Assembly (NCBI GenBank): GCA_018780265.1
Contig: JADMJV010000001.1
Location: 1 to 50,361, forward strand
Direction of reading: 5' to 3'
DNA from: a bacterium
GTDB lineage: Bacteria; Vulcanimicrobiota; Xenobia; Xenobiales; JADMJV01
DNA length: 50,361 nt
Shown here piece after piece: positions 8,420 through 16,777 of this stretch (the stretch's first letter is position 1; each line of letters begins with the position of its first letter). The position numbers and the translations under genes were made by a program. Under the pieces are notes generated by a model. The model was not told the DNA's origin and ran no database searches. It was given only the letters and a program-made list of their open reading frames with translations.

Positions 8420-9907
8420 ATGGCAGCACCCGAGTACGCTATTGAGCAGATCCGCGACTTTCCAGGCAAGTACCCAAAACAACTTTGGTATCTTTTTGGC
8501 ACGGAGATGTGGGAGAGGTTCTGTTTCTACGGCATGCGCGGCATGCTTGCCGTTTTCATGGTGACCCAGCTCGGTCTCGACGACAAGGCCGCCAACCTCC
8601 AATATGGCGCCATCCAGGCCTTCGTCTACGCTTTTACCTTCATTGGTGGGCTGTTCGCAGACAAGATTTTGGGCTTCCAAAAGTCGCTGTTCTGGGGAGC
8701 GATACTGATGATCACGGGGGGTTTTACAATCGCCTTCTCGCCCAAAGAGTTGTTCTACGTCGGAATCTGCTTTTCCATCATCGGCACCGGCTTCTTCAAG
8801 CCCAATATCAGCACCATGGTTGGACTGCTCTACAAGGAAGACGATGAGCGGCGGGATGCCGGCTTCGGGCTATTCTACGCTGGCATCAATCTGGGGGCTC
8901 TGCTCGGGGGATATCTGATGGTGTGGATCGGTAAAGAGTACTCCTGGCGCCTGGCTTTTGCCATGGTGGGCGTGGTCATGATCATCAGTCTCATCAACTT
9001 TGTCCGTCACAGACACACCTTCGGACCTATCGGCCTGTCCCCCTTGCATCCCGACTTGCCGGCCTCCCGACGCAAAGCGCTGGAAATGGCCACTTACGTT
9101 GGATCGCTGCTAAGCGTGCCCATCATCCTGAAGATGGTTACCCACACCGCCTACACCGACGCGTTTATGGCTGCCATCGGCCCGGCGGCGCTGCTCTATC
9201 TGGGGTGGGAGATGCGCAACTTCGACCGGCAGCAGAACTCCCGACTGGCCGCGGCGCTGGTGTTCATCTTTTTCTCGGTTGTATTCTGGGCTTTTTTCGA
9301 GCAGAGCGGCGGCTCACTCAGCCTCTTCGCCCTGAACAACCTGAAGGCCAGTCTATTTGGGCTTCCCATCGATCCCAATGGAATCAACAACTCGGCCAAC
9401 TCCCTCTTTGTCATCATCTTCAGCGCGCCCGTGGGCCTGCTGTGGCTTTGGCTCGCCAAGCGGCGGGCTGAGCCCAACTCGATACTCAAGTTTGGTCTGG
9501 GTTTTCTGCTGCTGGCGCTGGCATTTTACACTTTCTACGCCACCATCTACTTCGCCAACCCGCAAGGCGTCACGTCGCTGGAGGTTTTCACTCTGGCCTA
9601 CTTTGTGATCACCTTCGGCGAACTGTGTTTGTCGCCCATCGGCCTGTCCCTCATGACGAAGCTTTCGCCCCGACCGATACAGGGGCTCATGATGGGCATG
9701 TGGTTTCTGGCCAGCGCCTACGGCCAGTATGTGGCCGGCTTGCTTGGCGCAGGAATGTCCTCGGAAGATCCCAACGCCACACCCCTTGTCAAGCTCACGG
9801 CCTACACTGCGGGCTACAAGCAGTTGGCCATCTATGCGCTCGTCTGCGGTTTTGTGCTGATGGCCCTGTCGCCTCTGGTGAAGCGTTTAATGCGCGGCGT
9901 CAACTGA
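8420..9907 (+). CDS. POT/PTR2-family proton-coupled oligopeptide transporter
   Basis: 495-aa inner-membrane protein with about 14 helices. It shows the hallmark E-x-x-E-R motif in helix 1 (EMWERFCFYG, Glu29, Glu32, Arg33), the PTR2 signature GFGLFYAGINLGALLGG and the FFKPNISTMVG motif. The family imports di- and tripeptides using the proton gradient. The ATG at 8420 has GGAG about nine bases upstream. The gene is alone on its strand here, but its job, uptake of short peptides, fits a neighbourhood full of peptidases. A CTAG-rich stretch lies just upstream (about 8376-8400); I cannot assign it a function. Confidence 0.93.
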   Translation: MAAPEYAIEQIRDFPGKYPKQLWYLFGTEMWERFCFYGMRGMLAVFMVTQLGLDDKAANLQYGAIQAFVYAFTFIGGLFADKILGFQKSLFWGAILMITGGFTIAFSPKELFYVGICFSIIGTGFFKPNISTMVGLLYKEDDERRDAGFGLFYAGINLGALLGGYLMVWIGKEYSWRLAFAMVGVVMIISLINFVRHRHTFGPIGLSPLHPDLPASRRKALEMATYVGSLLSVPIILKMVTHTAYTDAFMAAIGPAALLYLGWEMRNFDRQQNSRLAAALVFIFFSVVFWAFFEQSGGSLSLFALNNLKASLFGLPIDPNGINNSANSLFVIIFSAPVGLLWLWLAKRRAEPNSILKFGLGFLLLALAFYTFYATIYFANPQGVTSLEVFTLAYFVITFGELCLSPIGLSLMTKLSPRPIQGLMMGMWFLASAYGQYVAGLLGAGMSSEDPNATPLVKLTAYTAGYKQLAIYALVCGFVLMALSPLVKRLMRGVN

Positions 9908-9924
9908 TGGCTTGCCCCTGGAGG

Positions 9925-10073
9925 CTAAGGGCCCGTCCCAAAAGAACATAGACACTCGGGCCGTCGATCCATCCCAGCGTCGCGTCTCGGTTAAAAACCA
10001 CCCCTCACCGCTCCTTGCTGGAGGGGCGGCTCGACGACCGGAGTGACCAACTTATTCCCGGGCGGGCCCTTAG
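9925..10073. repeat. 11-bp perfect inverted repeat enclosing about 127 bp
   Basis: CTAAGGGCCCG at 9925-9935 is repeated in inverse orientation at 10063-10073. The right copy overlaps the last codon and stop of the minus-strand gene ending at 10070. The enclosed DNA has no gene. It could be a transcription-termination structure, the ends of a small non-autonomous element, or chance in GC-rich DNA. No target-site duplication is obvious. Confidence 0.5.
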
Positions 10074-12091
10074 AAACGTCCCGGGCTGGCCGGACCCAGC
10101 CCGTTGGCCTGGCACCAAGCCAGATACATATCCTCAAAAAACTCGCTCCCTGAAAAGCTGGCATGGCTCGAATCCAGGCGAACTTGGCCGGGTTGCAAAC
10201 CCGCGCTGAACCAATTGGGGAGCAAGCTGCGCAACACGGGATGGGAGACGCGGCTGGCTCGGCGGGTCATCTGCGTCCATGTTTCTCCGCCACGGCAACC
10301 GCAGGAAGCTGCCAGGGAGATCAGATCGCGGGTCAGGCGCTGGACCGATGCGAGCCCGGACACTTCGCAGTAGTAGGTCGCGTGTCTGTGTTTGTCATCG
10401 CCGTGGCCGTGGCTGCGGGTCTTGCTGCGACACACCGCCTGCAGGGCGGGCACCTCGACCGAGAGCTCCTCGCTGGCGTAGTAGAGGTGGGCCTCGGGAA
10501 ACTCTCGCAAAGCCCCAAAGAGAGCCGCCTCCAAGTGCTCCTCGCTGCTGCGGGCGGCCGCTTCAGCGGCGCGCCAGTCCCCCTTGGACTGCTTGGCGGC
10601 CTTTTCGCTGGCGCTTTCGGTGAAGACGTTGAGCCGGTCCAGGACGCTAACTTCCGAGCAACTCTGAGATCGCCTTTGAAAGGCGGCCAGTGCGGCCTGA
10701 CGTTTTTGACGGGCCTCCCCGAGCATGGCCGCAAAGGGCTGGTTGGCCAACCGGGCCCGCATCCACTGGGCCGGTGTGTTGCCCTCCCCGGCTGGTGCCT
10801 GCTCGACCTGATCGATCAGTTGACGCAGGGTGAACGGCAGTTGGTTGCGGTCCCGCAACCAACTGCGAAAGCCTTCAACAGCCTCGGCAAGGGGGCGTTG
10901 ATGGTTAAGCTTGCAGTTGATCTTGCTGGAACTGGTGCCCTCTTGAGTGGACACCCTATGGCTGGCACGCAGAATGTTGAGACAATGGCTGGCCACCATA
11001 CCGGCCAGGCTGTGAGCGTCGGCTTCTTGATTCGGAACGGTCTGGTCCAGTTGCTCCTGGGCCCGAGTCAGGGCCGCCTTCAGCACCTGTTCGCGGGCCT
11101 CCGAAGCCGACTGAGTGAATACATTCACCCTGTCCGACCAACTGACTTGAGAGCTGGCCTGGCTCAGTAGGCTGTCCAGGGCCACCACGGCCAGAGTTCG
11201 TCGGTTCACCTCGTCACGAAACTGCTGCCAGAGCGGGGCCTCTGGAGGGGGCGGCGGCTGCGTGTCCGCCGGAAGAAACCAACCTTGCACCTGCTGTCCG
11301 AATGGCACCCCCGGCCACGACTCACCTGCGGCCTGAACGACATTTTCCAGGCATTCCACGATGCAGGCACCCAACGGCAAAATTGGCTGGCTGAGCAGTG
11401 AGCCATCTTCTTGGAGCAGTCGGCCATCGACTGGCCTGGACTGCTTGAGCACAGCCTCCAACTGAGCCAGAGCCAGCGCGCACCGGAGAGACGGCAGTTG
11501 GGCCAGGTGGTAGCAAAGTACGGTCAGGGGAGCCGTAAGTTGGAGTGGATCTTCTTGAACTTTCCAGCCCGGGTAGTCAGCGGGAAGCGAACGGGCTAGT
11601 GGGCCGAGAATTGAGTGATGGGAGGCGGAGCGGTGGTGCTGACATGATTGGACATCGGACAGACCCTGGAGAAGTTCGACCAGAGAGTGTGGTTGGAGTA
11701 GTTGTTCTTTCAACTGAGCCACGGCCAGCACCGGGTTGCCTGCCGTTCCGCCGACAAAGTCAATACATTGAGAGAGAAGGCGTTCCAGGCCGCGCACCTG
11801 GGCGAAGTCAGGAAATTCCTTCTCCAAATCGGCCAGGGTCTGATTCCACTGCCCGGCGATGCCGGCATACTCCCCCTGGCATACTTCGATCGCCTGCTTC
11901 AGGCGCTTGACCTGGACCTCTTCGGGGCTATCGCTAAAGATATTCAGCTTGTCCAGCGTGGAAACTCGCCGGGACGTCTGCATCACCTGACTGTCCAGGT
12001 CTCGCATCTCTTTTTGCAGTTCTTCCAGACGGGGTAGGCGACTGGCGAAATCCAGGCCTTGCAGGCGCTGCCGTATCAAATCCGACTCCAT
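10070..12091 (-). CDS. 673-aa protein of unknown function with a thrice-repeated motif
   Basis: I do not recognise the family. The protein is soluble, helix-rich and without signal peptide or membrane segments. A 16-residue motif of the form VSxxDxxNxFxxSxxE occurs three times: residues 43-58, 316-331 and 481-496, each followed by Lys/Ala/Glu-rich, probably coiled sequence. The C-terminal third has a cluster of His, Asp and Cys (around 556-576, HGHGDDKHRH then YYCEV) that could bind metal, and a proline run lies at 279-283. The ATG at 12091 is well supported by AGGAGG seven bases upstream. It is monocistronic between two plus-strand genes. The triplicated motif suggests a scaffold or adaptor that grew by internal duplication. 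Confidence 0.78.
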   Translation of the reverse strand: MESDLIRQRLQGLDFASRLPRLEELQKEMRDLDSQVMQTSRRVSTLDKLNIFSDSPEEVQVKRLKQAIEVCQGEYAGIAGQWNQTLADLEKEFPDFAQVRGLERLLSQCIDFVGGTAGNPVLAVAQLKEQLLQPHSLVELLQGLSDVQSCQHHRSASHHSILGPLARSLPADYPGWKVQEDPLQLTAPLTVLCYHLAQLPSLRCALALAQLEAVLKQSRPVDGRLLQEDGSLLSQPILPLGACIVECLENVVQAAGESWPGVPFGQQVQGWFLPADTQPPPPPEAPLWQQFRDEVNRRTLAVVALDSLLSQASSQVSWSDRVNVFTQSASEAREQVLKAALTRAQEQLDQTVPNQEADAHSLAGMVASHCLNILRASHRVSTQEGTSSSKINCKLNHQRPLAEAVEGFRSWLRDRNQLPFTLRQLIDQVEQAPAGEGNTPAQWMRARLANQPFAAMLGEARQKRQAALAAFQRRSQSCSEVSVLDRLNVFTESASEKAAKQSKGDWRAAEAAARSSEEHLEAALFGALREFPEAHLYYASEELSVEVPALQAVCRSKTRSHGHGDDKHRHATYYCEVSGLASVQRLTRDLISLAASCGCRGGETWTQMTRRASRVSHPVLRSLLPNWFSAGLQPGQVRLDSSHASFSGSEFFEDMYLAWCQANGLGPASPGRF

Positions 12092-12320
12092 GGAACACCC
12101 TCCTCTATGAGGAGCCTTCTCCGCTGCCGGGAGGAATTCCTCAGTGGTGCGTATTCCAGTGCCCGGGCTGTGTTTGGAATCGCCGGGGCCGCTCTGGCGA
12201 TTCGATGGTTTCAGATATTTTTCATCATGGGATGGCGTTCACACACGGATAACAAACCGGGCTAGCATGTAGATCTATAGTGTTCTCACACACACAGCAA
12301 ACCAGGGAGAACACACGCCA

Positions 12321-13733
12321 ATGACTCTTTCTTCAATCCAACAGGCCCGACCCTTCGTGGCCGCTGCGGCCTCGCGTCCCAGCACCGCCGTCGAGTCCAA
12401 CCTCGCTTTTTCGGGTGACAGCGTCACCATCGGCACCAAGTGCGATTGCGAGCCGCCCTCTGCGCCGCCCGCCCCGCCCCCAGCTCAGCAGCCTCCGGCT
12501 CAGCAGCCCCCGGCTCAGCAGCCTCCGGCACAGCAGCCGCCCACGCAGCCGGAGCCCCCGCAGCAGCCGCCCACCCCGCCCCAGCCCGAACTGAAGGACT
12601 GGACGGTGCTGGTCTACTCGGTTTCCGACAACAATCTTTACCGCTACATGCAGGCCGACCTCGACGAAGCCGAGCGCGTTGGCACCACCAACGAAATGAA
12701 CCTGGTCGTGGAGACCAGCCATCAGCCCAAAAAAGGCAGCGTGGTGCGTATGAAGCTGGAAACCGACAGCGCCCCCGGCCTCACCTCGCCGGTGTTGCAG
12801 GACCTTGGCAAGAAATACGACATGGCCAAGCCCGGCGCTCTGGCCGACTCCATCGTCTGGGCTCAGAAAGAATATCCCTCCAAGCACTTTATGGTGATCT
12901 GCTCTGACCACGGCGCTGGTTGGAAGGGTGCTCACCACTCCGAGAGCACCGACAGCTGGATGAACCTGGGCGACCTGGAAACCGCTTTCAAGTCGGCTCA
13001 AGAGCAGACCGGTAAGAAGATCGACGTGATCGGTTTCGACGAGTGCCTGATGGCCTCCGCCGAAGTGGCCACTCAGCTTCAGCCTTACGCAGACTTCCTG
13101 GTCGCTTCCGAAGAGACCGAAGGCGGCGCCGGCTGGCAGTATGACGATGCGCTTGGTAAGAAGAGCAACACCAACAGCCGCATTCTCAGCCCCAAAGTGC
13201 TGAACTACGCGGCCATGGCCCTGCGCAATCGCGACCCGTTGACCCCCGCCGATATGGCCAAGGCCATTGTGACGATGGCCGAAGGTCATCAGCGCGACCT
13301 GGGCACGATGTCAGCCGTCGACCTCAACAAGATGCCGGCAGTTACGGCCGCTTTCGACAACTTCGCCGGTGCCGTGCTGGACAGCAACGCTACCAAGAAA
13401 GACTTCGCTCCGGTGGCCCAGGAAGTTCAGAAGTTCGCTGACTTCGCTGATGGCCTCCACTTCGTGGAATTGGCCGGAGCCAAGTTTGGCGGCAAGATTG
13501 CCGAGGCAGCCGAGGGCGTCAAGGCAGCTATGGGTGAAGCGGTCATCGCCAACCAGCACAGCGACAGCTACCCTAATGCCAAGGGCCTCAACATCGAGTT
13601 CGACCGTCAGACCGCCCAGTTCATCCCCAACATGGATGAAGAGGACCTGAGCCGGATGAGCTTCGACAAATACAGCAATACCACGTTTGCCAAGAACACT
13701 CGTTGGGATGAGATGCTGCAAAAAGTTAGATAG
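12321..13733 (+). CDS. clostripain-family (C11) cysteine peptidase, paralogue 2
   Basis: 470-aa close paralogue of the protein at 5782. Likely catalytic residues are His197 (SDHGAGW) and Cys242 (FDECLM). The leader MTLSSIQQARPFVAAA is nearly identical to paralogue 1 and ends in SGDSVTIG at about 31-38; next come a CDC pair and a Pro/Ala/Gln linker with PPAQQ repeats to about residue 88. There is no Sec signal. ATG 12321 has GGGAGA at 12305-12310. The 229 bases upstream, back to the divergent gene at 12091, hold no gene and should contain both promoters; TTCACA near 12239 and TAGCAT near 12264 are only loosely promoter-like. A terminator follows at 13754. Confidence 0.88.
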   Translation: MTLSSIQQARPFVAAAASRPSTAVESNLAFSGDSVTIGTKCDCEPPSAPPAPPPAQQPPAQQPPAQQPPAQQPPTQPEPPQQPPTPPQPELKDWTVLVYSVSDNNLYRYMQADLDEAERVGTTNEMNLVVETSHQPKKGSVVRMKLETDSAPGLTSPVLQDLGKKYDMAKPGALADSIVWAQKEYPSKHFMVICSDHGAGWKGAHHSESTDSWMNLGDLETAFKSAQEQTGKKIDVIGFDECLMASAEVATQLQPYADFLVASEETEGGAGWQYDDALGKKSNTNSRILSPKVLNYAAMALRNRDPLTPADMAKAIVTMAEGHQRDLGTMSAVDLNKMPAVTAAFDNFAGAVLDSNATKKDFAPVAQEVQKFADFADGLHFVELAGAKFGGKIAEAAEGVKAAMGEAVIANQHSDSYPNAKGLNIEFDRQTAQFIPNMDEEDLSRMSFDKYSNTTFAKNTRWDEMLQKVR

Positions 13734-13753
13734 TGAGTGGGTGTCCCAGTTAA

Positions 13754-13784
13754 GGCTCGGAGCTTCGGTTCCGGGTCTTTTTTT
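13754..13784 (+). terminator. rho-independent terminator with TTCG loop
   Basis: A 10-bp stem with three G-T wobble pairs (13754-13763 with 13768-13777) is closed by a TTCG tetraloop and followed by seven T residues. It sits 20 bases after the stop of the second C11 protease. Confidence 0.82.
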
Positions 13785-14129
13785 GCTTTTGCGAGGTCTT
13801 TCTTCGGGCGGTCCAGAATCGTTGGCGATGCGTAAAAAGACGATTTTGGCGCCTTTCTGTTGATCGACGGGGGCAAGGGCTGTTCGGTTTACGTGGCCGG
13901 CAAGAAGGCCTTACAGAACGAACAGAAGGTACCGTTACGTGCTCCTTCAGTCTCTCCAAGAAGGTTGGGAGCCGCCATTTCCAACGTAATTGAGGCCACC
14001 GACATTCAACCCGCCCCTTGAGCCTCGCCGCACGACATCTTCAAATGGGTCTCTGACCCACGGGCAGGCTGGGAGAGTTCAATAGCAAAGGATATTCTGG
14101 CCATACCTGGGAGAGGATACCCTACTCTG
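13785..14129. other. intergenic stretch with a possible gene fragment
   Basis: No convincing gene. One plus-strand frame from TTG 13860 to a TGA at 14019-14021 encodes about 53 residues that read like protein, with no ribosome site and no family I recognise; it may be the remains of a coding sequence. The sequence from about 14090 leads into the P-loop fragment at 14130. Confidence 0.35.
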
Positions 14130-14459
14130 ATGCGACAACGCGCTTTCATTCAGGTCGACGGTTCGCCCGGTGCTGGCAAGACGACCTTTATCGAGCGGCT
14201 TCTGGAATTGGGCTGGATCTCTACTTGCATCCGTACCCATGAGTCGAACCAATCGGCACGACCGGACGAGGCAGGGGCAGAGACCTCGGCCACCTTCCGG
14301 GTCAGGGCAAGGGACTTTTTTGAAATCGACGCCCTTCAAGACAAGGGTCAGGCCATGTTGGTCCAGCCCATCTTGCTGGTGCTGGTTTCGGCCGTGGCGC
14401 TCATCTTGTCCGCTATCCCCGGCCGAGTCCTGTCCGAGAGAGTCCCACAAGAAATCTAG
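14130..14459 (+). pseudogene. fragment of a P-loop NTPase gene
   Basis: The 109-residue frame starts with IQVDGSPGAGKTTFIERLLE, a clear Walker A motif at about residues 10-18 in the form seen in UreG/HypB/MobB-type small GTPases. After roughly 30-60 residues the resemblance to any nucleotide-binding fold stops: no Walker B or G4 motif appears, and the C-terminal 35 residues are a hydrophobic run that looks like out-of-frame translation. A whole GTPase of this type would need about 170-300 residues. I read it as a truncated and probably frameshifted remnant; a genuine short protein is possible but less likely. No ribosome site is evident. Confidence 0.45.
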
Positions 14460-14567
14460 AGTTTCACCCATCCGCGCCGCGGGCTGGTGGCCACACCCTC
14501 GCTGCGGTTAGTGGCCCGAAAATAGAAACGCCGCCAGGCCCGGGGTGTTGATTTGGGGGAATTTGAC

Positions 14568-14597
14568 TTGCCCTGGCACCCTTTTCCAGGTTACTAT
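14568..14597 (+). promoter_or_regulatory. possible promoter for the MFS-GNAT-peptidase operon
   Basis: TTGCCC at 14568-14573 and TACTAT at 14592-14597 are separated by 18 bases. The start codon at 14608 is only 10 bases further, so if used the transcript would be nearly leaderless, which fits the lack of a ribosome site there. Weak evidence. Confidence 0.25.
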
Positions 14598-14607
14598 CGC
14601 GGTTCTT

Positions 14608-15936
14608 ATGTCTGACAGCGGCCGACGTTTACCCCCCTGGATGTGGATCCCCACGCTCTACTTTGCCGAGAGCATTCCTAACGCGGTGGTTTCGGACACG
14701 GCCACCTTTATGTACACCGATTTCAAATTGAGCACCGACCAGTTGGGCTTGATTACGGGCTTGATGTATTGGGCCTGGGTGGTCAAACCCATGTGGAGCC
14801 CGATGGTCGATCTGGTCAAGACCAAGCGCTGGTGGATTGTACTGACCGAATTGCTGCTGGCTGGCTCCTTCCTGGGGCTGGCCGTGGCCATTCGCTCCCC
14901 CAACTGGCTGATTTGGACCCAGGTCTGTCTGTGGGTGATGGCCTTGACTTCGGCCACCCAGGACATCGCCGCCGCCGGCTTTTATATGCTGGGCCTGAAC
15001 GAGCGCGAGCAGGCTGGCTATTCTGGATTTCGAGGCACTTTTTACAAACTGGGGATGCTGGCGGCCAAGGGCGTTTTGCTCTGGGCGGCCGGTCGCCTGA
15101 CTACCCGTCTGGGCTTTTTTGACGGATGGTCCAGCATGATGATCATTCCCGGAATTTTCTTTGGGACCATGGCCCTCTATCACTGGCTGGTACTGCCACG
15201 CCCCGCCGCCGACGTGGCCAGGGTGCCTGAAAGCGCAGCCGTGTTTTGGAGCGGTTATCGGAGCACCTTTTCCACCTTCTTTGCCAAGCCAGGCGTGCTG
15301 CGGGCCATCGCCTTCATGTTGCTCTTTCGCCTGGCCGAGGTTCAGGTTCTGGCCATGGCGCCGCCCTTCTTGAAGGGCAAATTGGAAGCGGGCGGCCTGG
15401 CCATGGGATCCGAGGAGGTTGGCCTGGCCTACGGGGTCTTTGCTCTGGCCGGCATCATCGTGGGTGGCCTTGCCGCTGGCGCGATGGTGGCGGCCAAAGG
15501 CTTGAGGGCCTGGTACTGGCTGATGATTGTGGTCATGCATCTGCCCAATCTGGCCTTCCTCTACCTGGCCTTCACTCAAGACAACACCTTCTGGGTGGTC
15601 ACCACCTGTCTGGTGATCGAGCAGTTCGGCTACGGCTTCGGGTTTACGGTGTATGTCCTCTACTTGATGTATTTTGCCAAAGGCGAATTGCAAACGTCTC
15701 ACTACGCGATCGCTACCGGCTTCATGGCCATGAGTGTGATGTTCCCAAAGATGATCTCGGGTTACGTGCAGAAGTCGCTGGGCTTCAAAGGCTTCTTTAT
15801 TTATGTAGCGGTCTGCACACTGCCCAGCTTTTATGTGGCCTGGATGGCCTGGCGCGATAAAGCCTTCCTCGATCATTTCGAACCAAAGCCCATTGCCACG
15901 GGGGATCAGGATGCCATCGGAATCAGCGCAGACTGA
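14608..15936 (+). CDS. MFS transporter, AmpG/PAT-like
   Basis: 442-aa inner-membrane protein with about 12 predicted helices. The N-terminal half has the look of the PAT/AmpG subgroup of the major facilitator superfamily: YFAESIPNAVVSDTATFMYTD, then LGLITGLMYWAWVVKPMWSPMVD around the first inter-helix loop, and TQDIAAAG in the fourth helix. AmpG members import muropeptides, others carry acetyl-CoA or siderophores; substrate is not fixed by sequence. ATG 14608 is preferred to the upstream TTG/ATG because the membrane topology then begins correctly. The stop lies inside the next gene (26-base overlap), so transporter, acetyltransferase and cysteine peptidase are one operon. A cell-wall recycling theme would fit but is inference. 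Confidence 0.85.
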   Translation: MSDSGRRLPPWMWIPTLYFAESIPNAVVSDTATFMYTDFKLSTDQLGLITGLMYWAWVVKPMWSPMVDLVKTKRWWIVLTELLLAGSFLGLAVAIRSPNWLIWTQVCLWVMALTSATQDIAAAGFYMLGLNEREQAGYSGFRGTFYKLGMLAAKGVLLWAAGRLTTRLGFFDGWSSMMIIPGIFFGTMALYHWLVLPRPAADVARVPESAAVFWSGYRSTFSTFFAKPGVLRAIAFMLLFRLAEVQVLAMAPPFLKGKLEAGGLAMGSEEVGLAYGVFALAGIIVGGLAAGAMVAAKGLRAWYWLMIVVMHLPNLAFLYLAFTQDNTFWVVTTCLVIEQFGYGFGFTVYVLYLMYFAKGELQTSHYAIATGFMAMSVMFPKMISGYVQKSLGFKGFFIYVAVCTLPSFYVAWMAWRDKAFLDHFEPKPIATGDQDAIGISAD

Positions 15937-16777
15937 TCTCAGGCCGGTGCGCCCTGAGGATGCTGCGGCTCTGCTTGCGTTGTGGAATCGCAGCGCCCAT
16001 TTCGATCCGATCAGCGCCAGTCTGCTTCATGAGAAAGTCTGGGGCGATCCTGATTTTCTGGCAGAAGCGGCCCTGGTCAGCCACGATTTTAGCGGTTTTG
16101 CAATGGGTCTTGAGCGCCCGAGCAGCAAAGGGTATGTCAAGTTTTTGCTGGTAGCCCCGGAACGGCGTCGTCAGGGTTTGGGCCGGCGACTGCTGGAGGC
16201 TGTGGAGGCAAAGCTTTCATCCTCGGCCCTCAGGGTTTGCGAGACCCATCCTAACTATCTGATTCCCGGTGTCGATGTGCGCTACACCGCCGGTTTGCTG
16301 ATGTTGGAGAAGTTGGGTTACCAGAAGATTGGCGAGACCTTCAACCTGGTGTGTTCTTTGGACCAGGATTTCTCGTACCAGGACTGCGACCGGTTTCGTC
16401 GCGCCACGGCCACCGACTGGGGCCCGGTGATGGACTTCTTGCAGCAGCACTTCCCGGGTTGGCAGGCCGAGGTCACCCGCATGTTCGCCAACCATCCCAT
16501 CAGTCTGCACCTGGGTTGGCAGGGCGATCGCCTGTTGGGTTTCGCGGGCTACGATGGCAATAATCTGGGCACGGGCTGGTTTGGCCCCATGGGCACAGAC
16601 CCCACCCAGCGCAGTAAGGGCCTGGGAGGAGTGCTCTTGCGCCGCTGCCTGCAAGACCTGAAGGCCCAAGGATTGGCGCAGGCCATCATTCCCTGGGTTG
16701 GTCCTTATGGTTTTTACTCTCACCATTGCGGCGCCCGCATCGATCGGGTTTTTTGGAGGTACGAAAAATGTCGCTGA
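15911..16777 (+). CDS. tandem GNAT acetyltransferase
   Basis: 288-aa protein with two GCN5-type N-acetyltransferase domains. Each keeps an acetyl-CoA pyrophosphate loop: RRRQGLGRRLLEA near residues 104-116 and QRSKGLGGVLL near 236-246. Two-domain GNATs with an HPNYLIPGVD-like segment between motifs are known as stand-alone enzymes and fused to cell-wall amino-sugar enzymes; here the neighbour is an AmpG-like importer, so acetylation of an imported amino sugar or muropeptide is a reasonable guess. ATG 15911 follows GATCAGG and overlaps the transporter by 26 bases; the longer frame is antiphase to that coding sequence and rejected. The end overlaps the following peptidase by 10 bases. Confidence 0.85.
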   Translation: MPSESAQTDLRPVRPEDAAALLALWNRSAHFDPISASLLHEKVWGDPDFLAEAALVSHDFSGFAMGLERPSSKGYVKFLLVAPERRRQGLGRRLLEAVEAKLSSSALRVCETHPNYLIPGVDVRYTAGLLMLEKLGYQKIGETFNLVCSLDQDFSYQDCDRFRRATATDWGPVMDFLQQHFPGWQAEVTRMFANHPISLHLGWQGDRLLGFAGYDGNNLGTGWFGPMGTDPTQRSKGLGGVLLRRCLQDLKAQGLAQAIIPWVGPYGFYSHHCGARIDRVFWRYEKCR

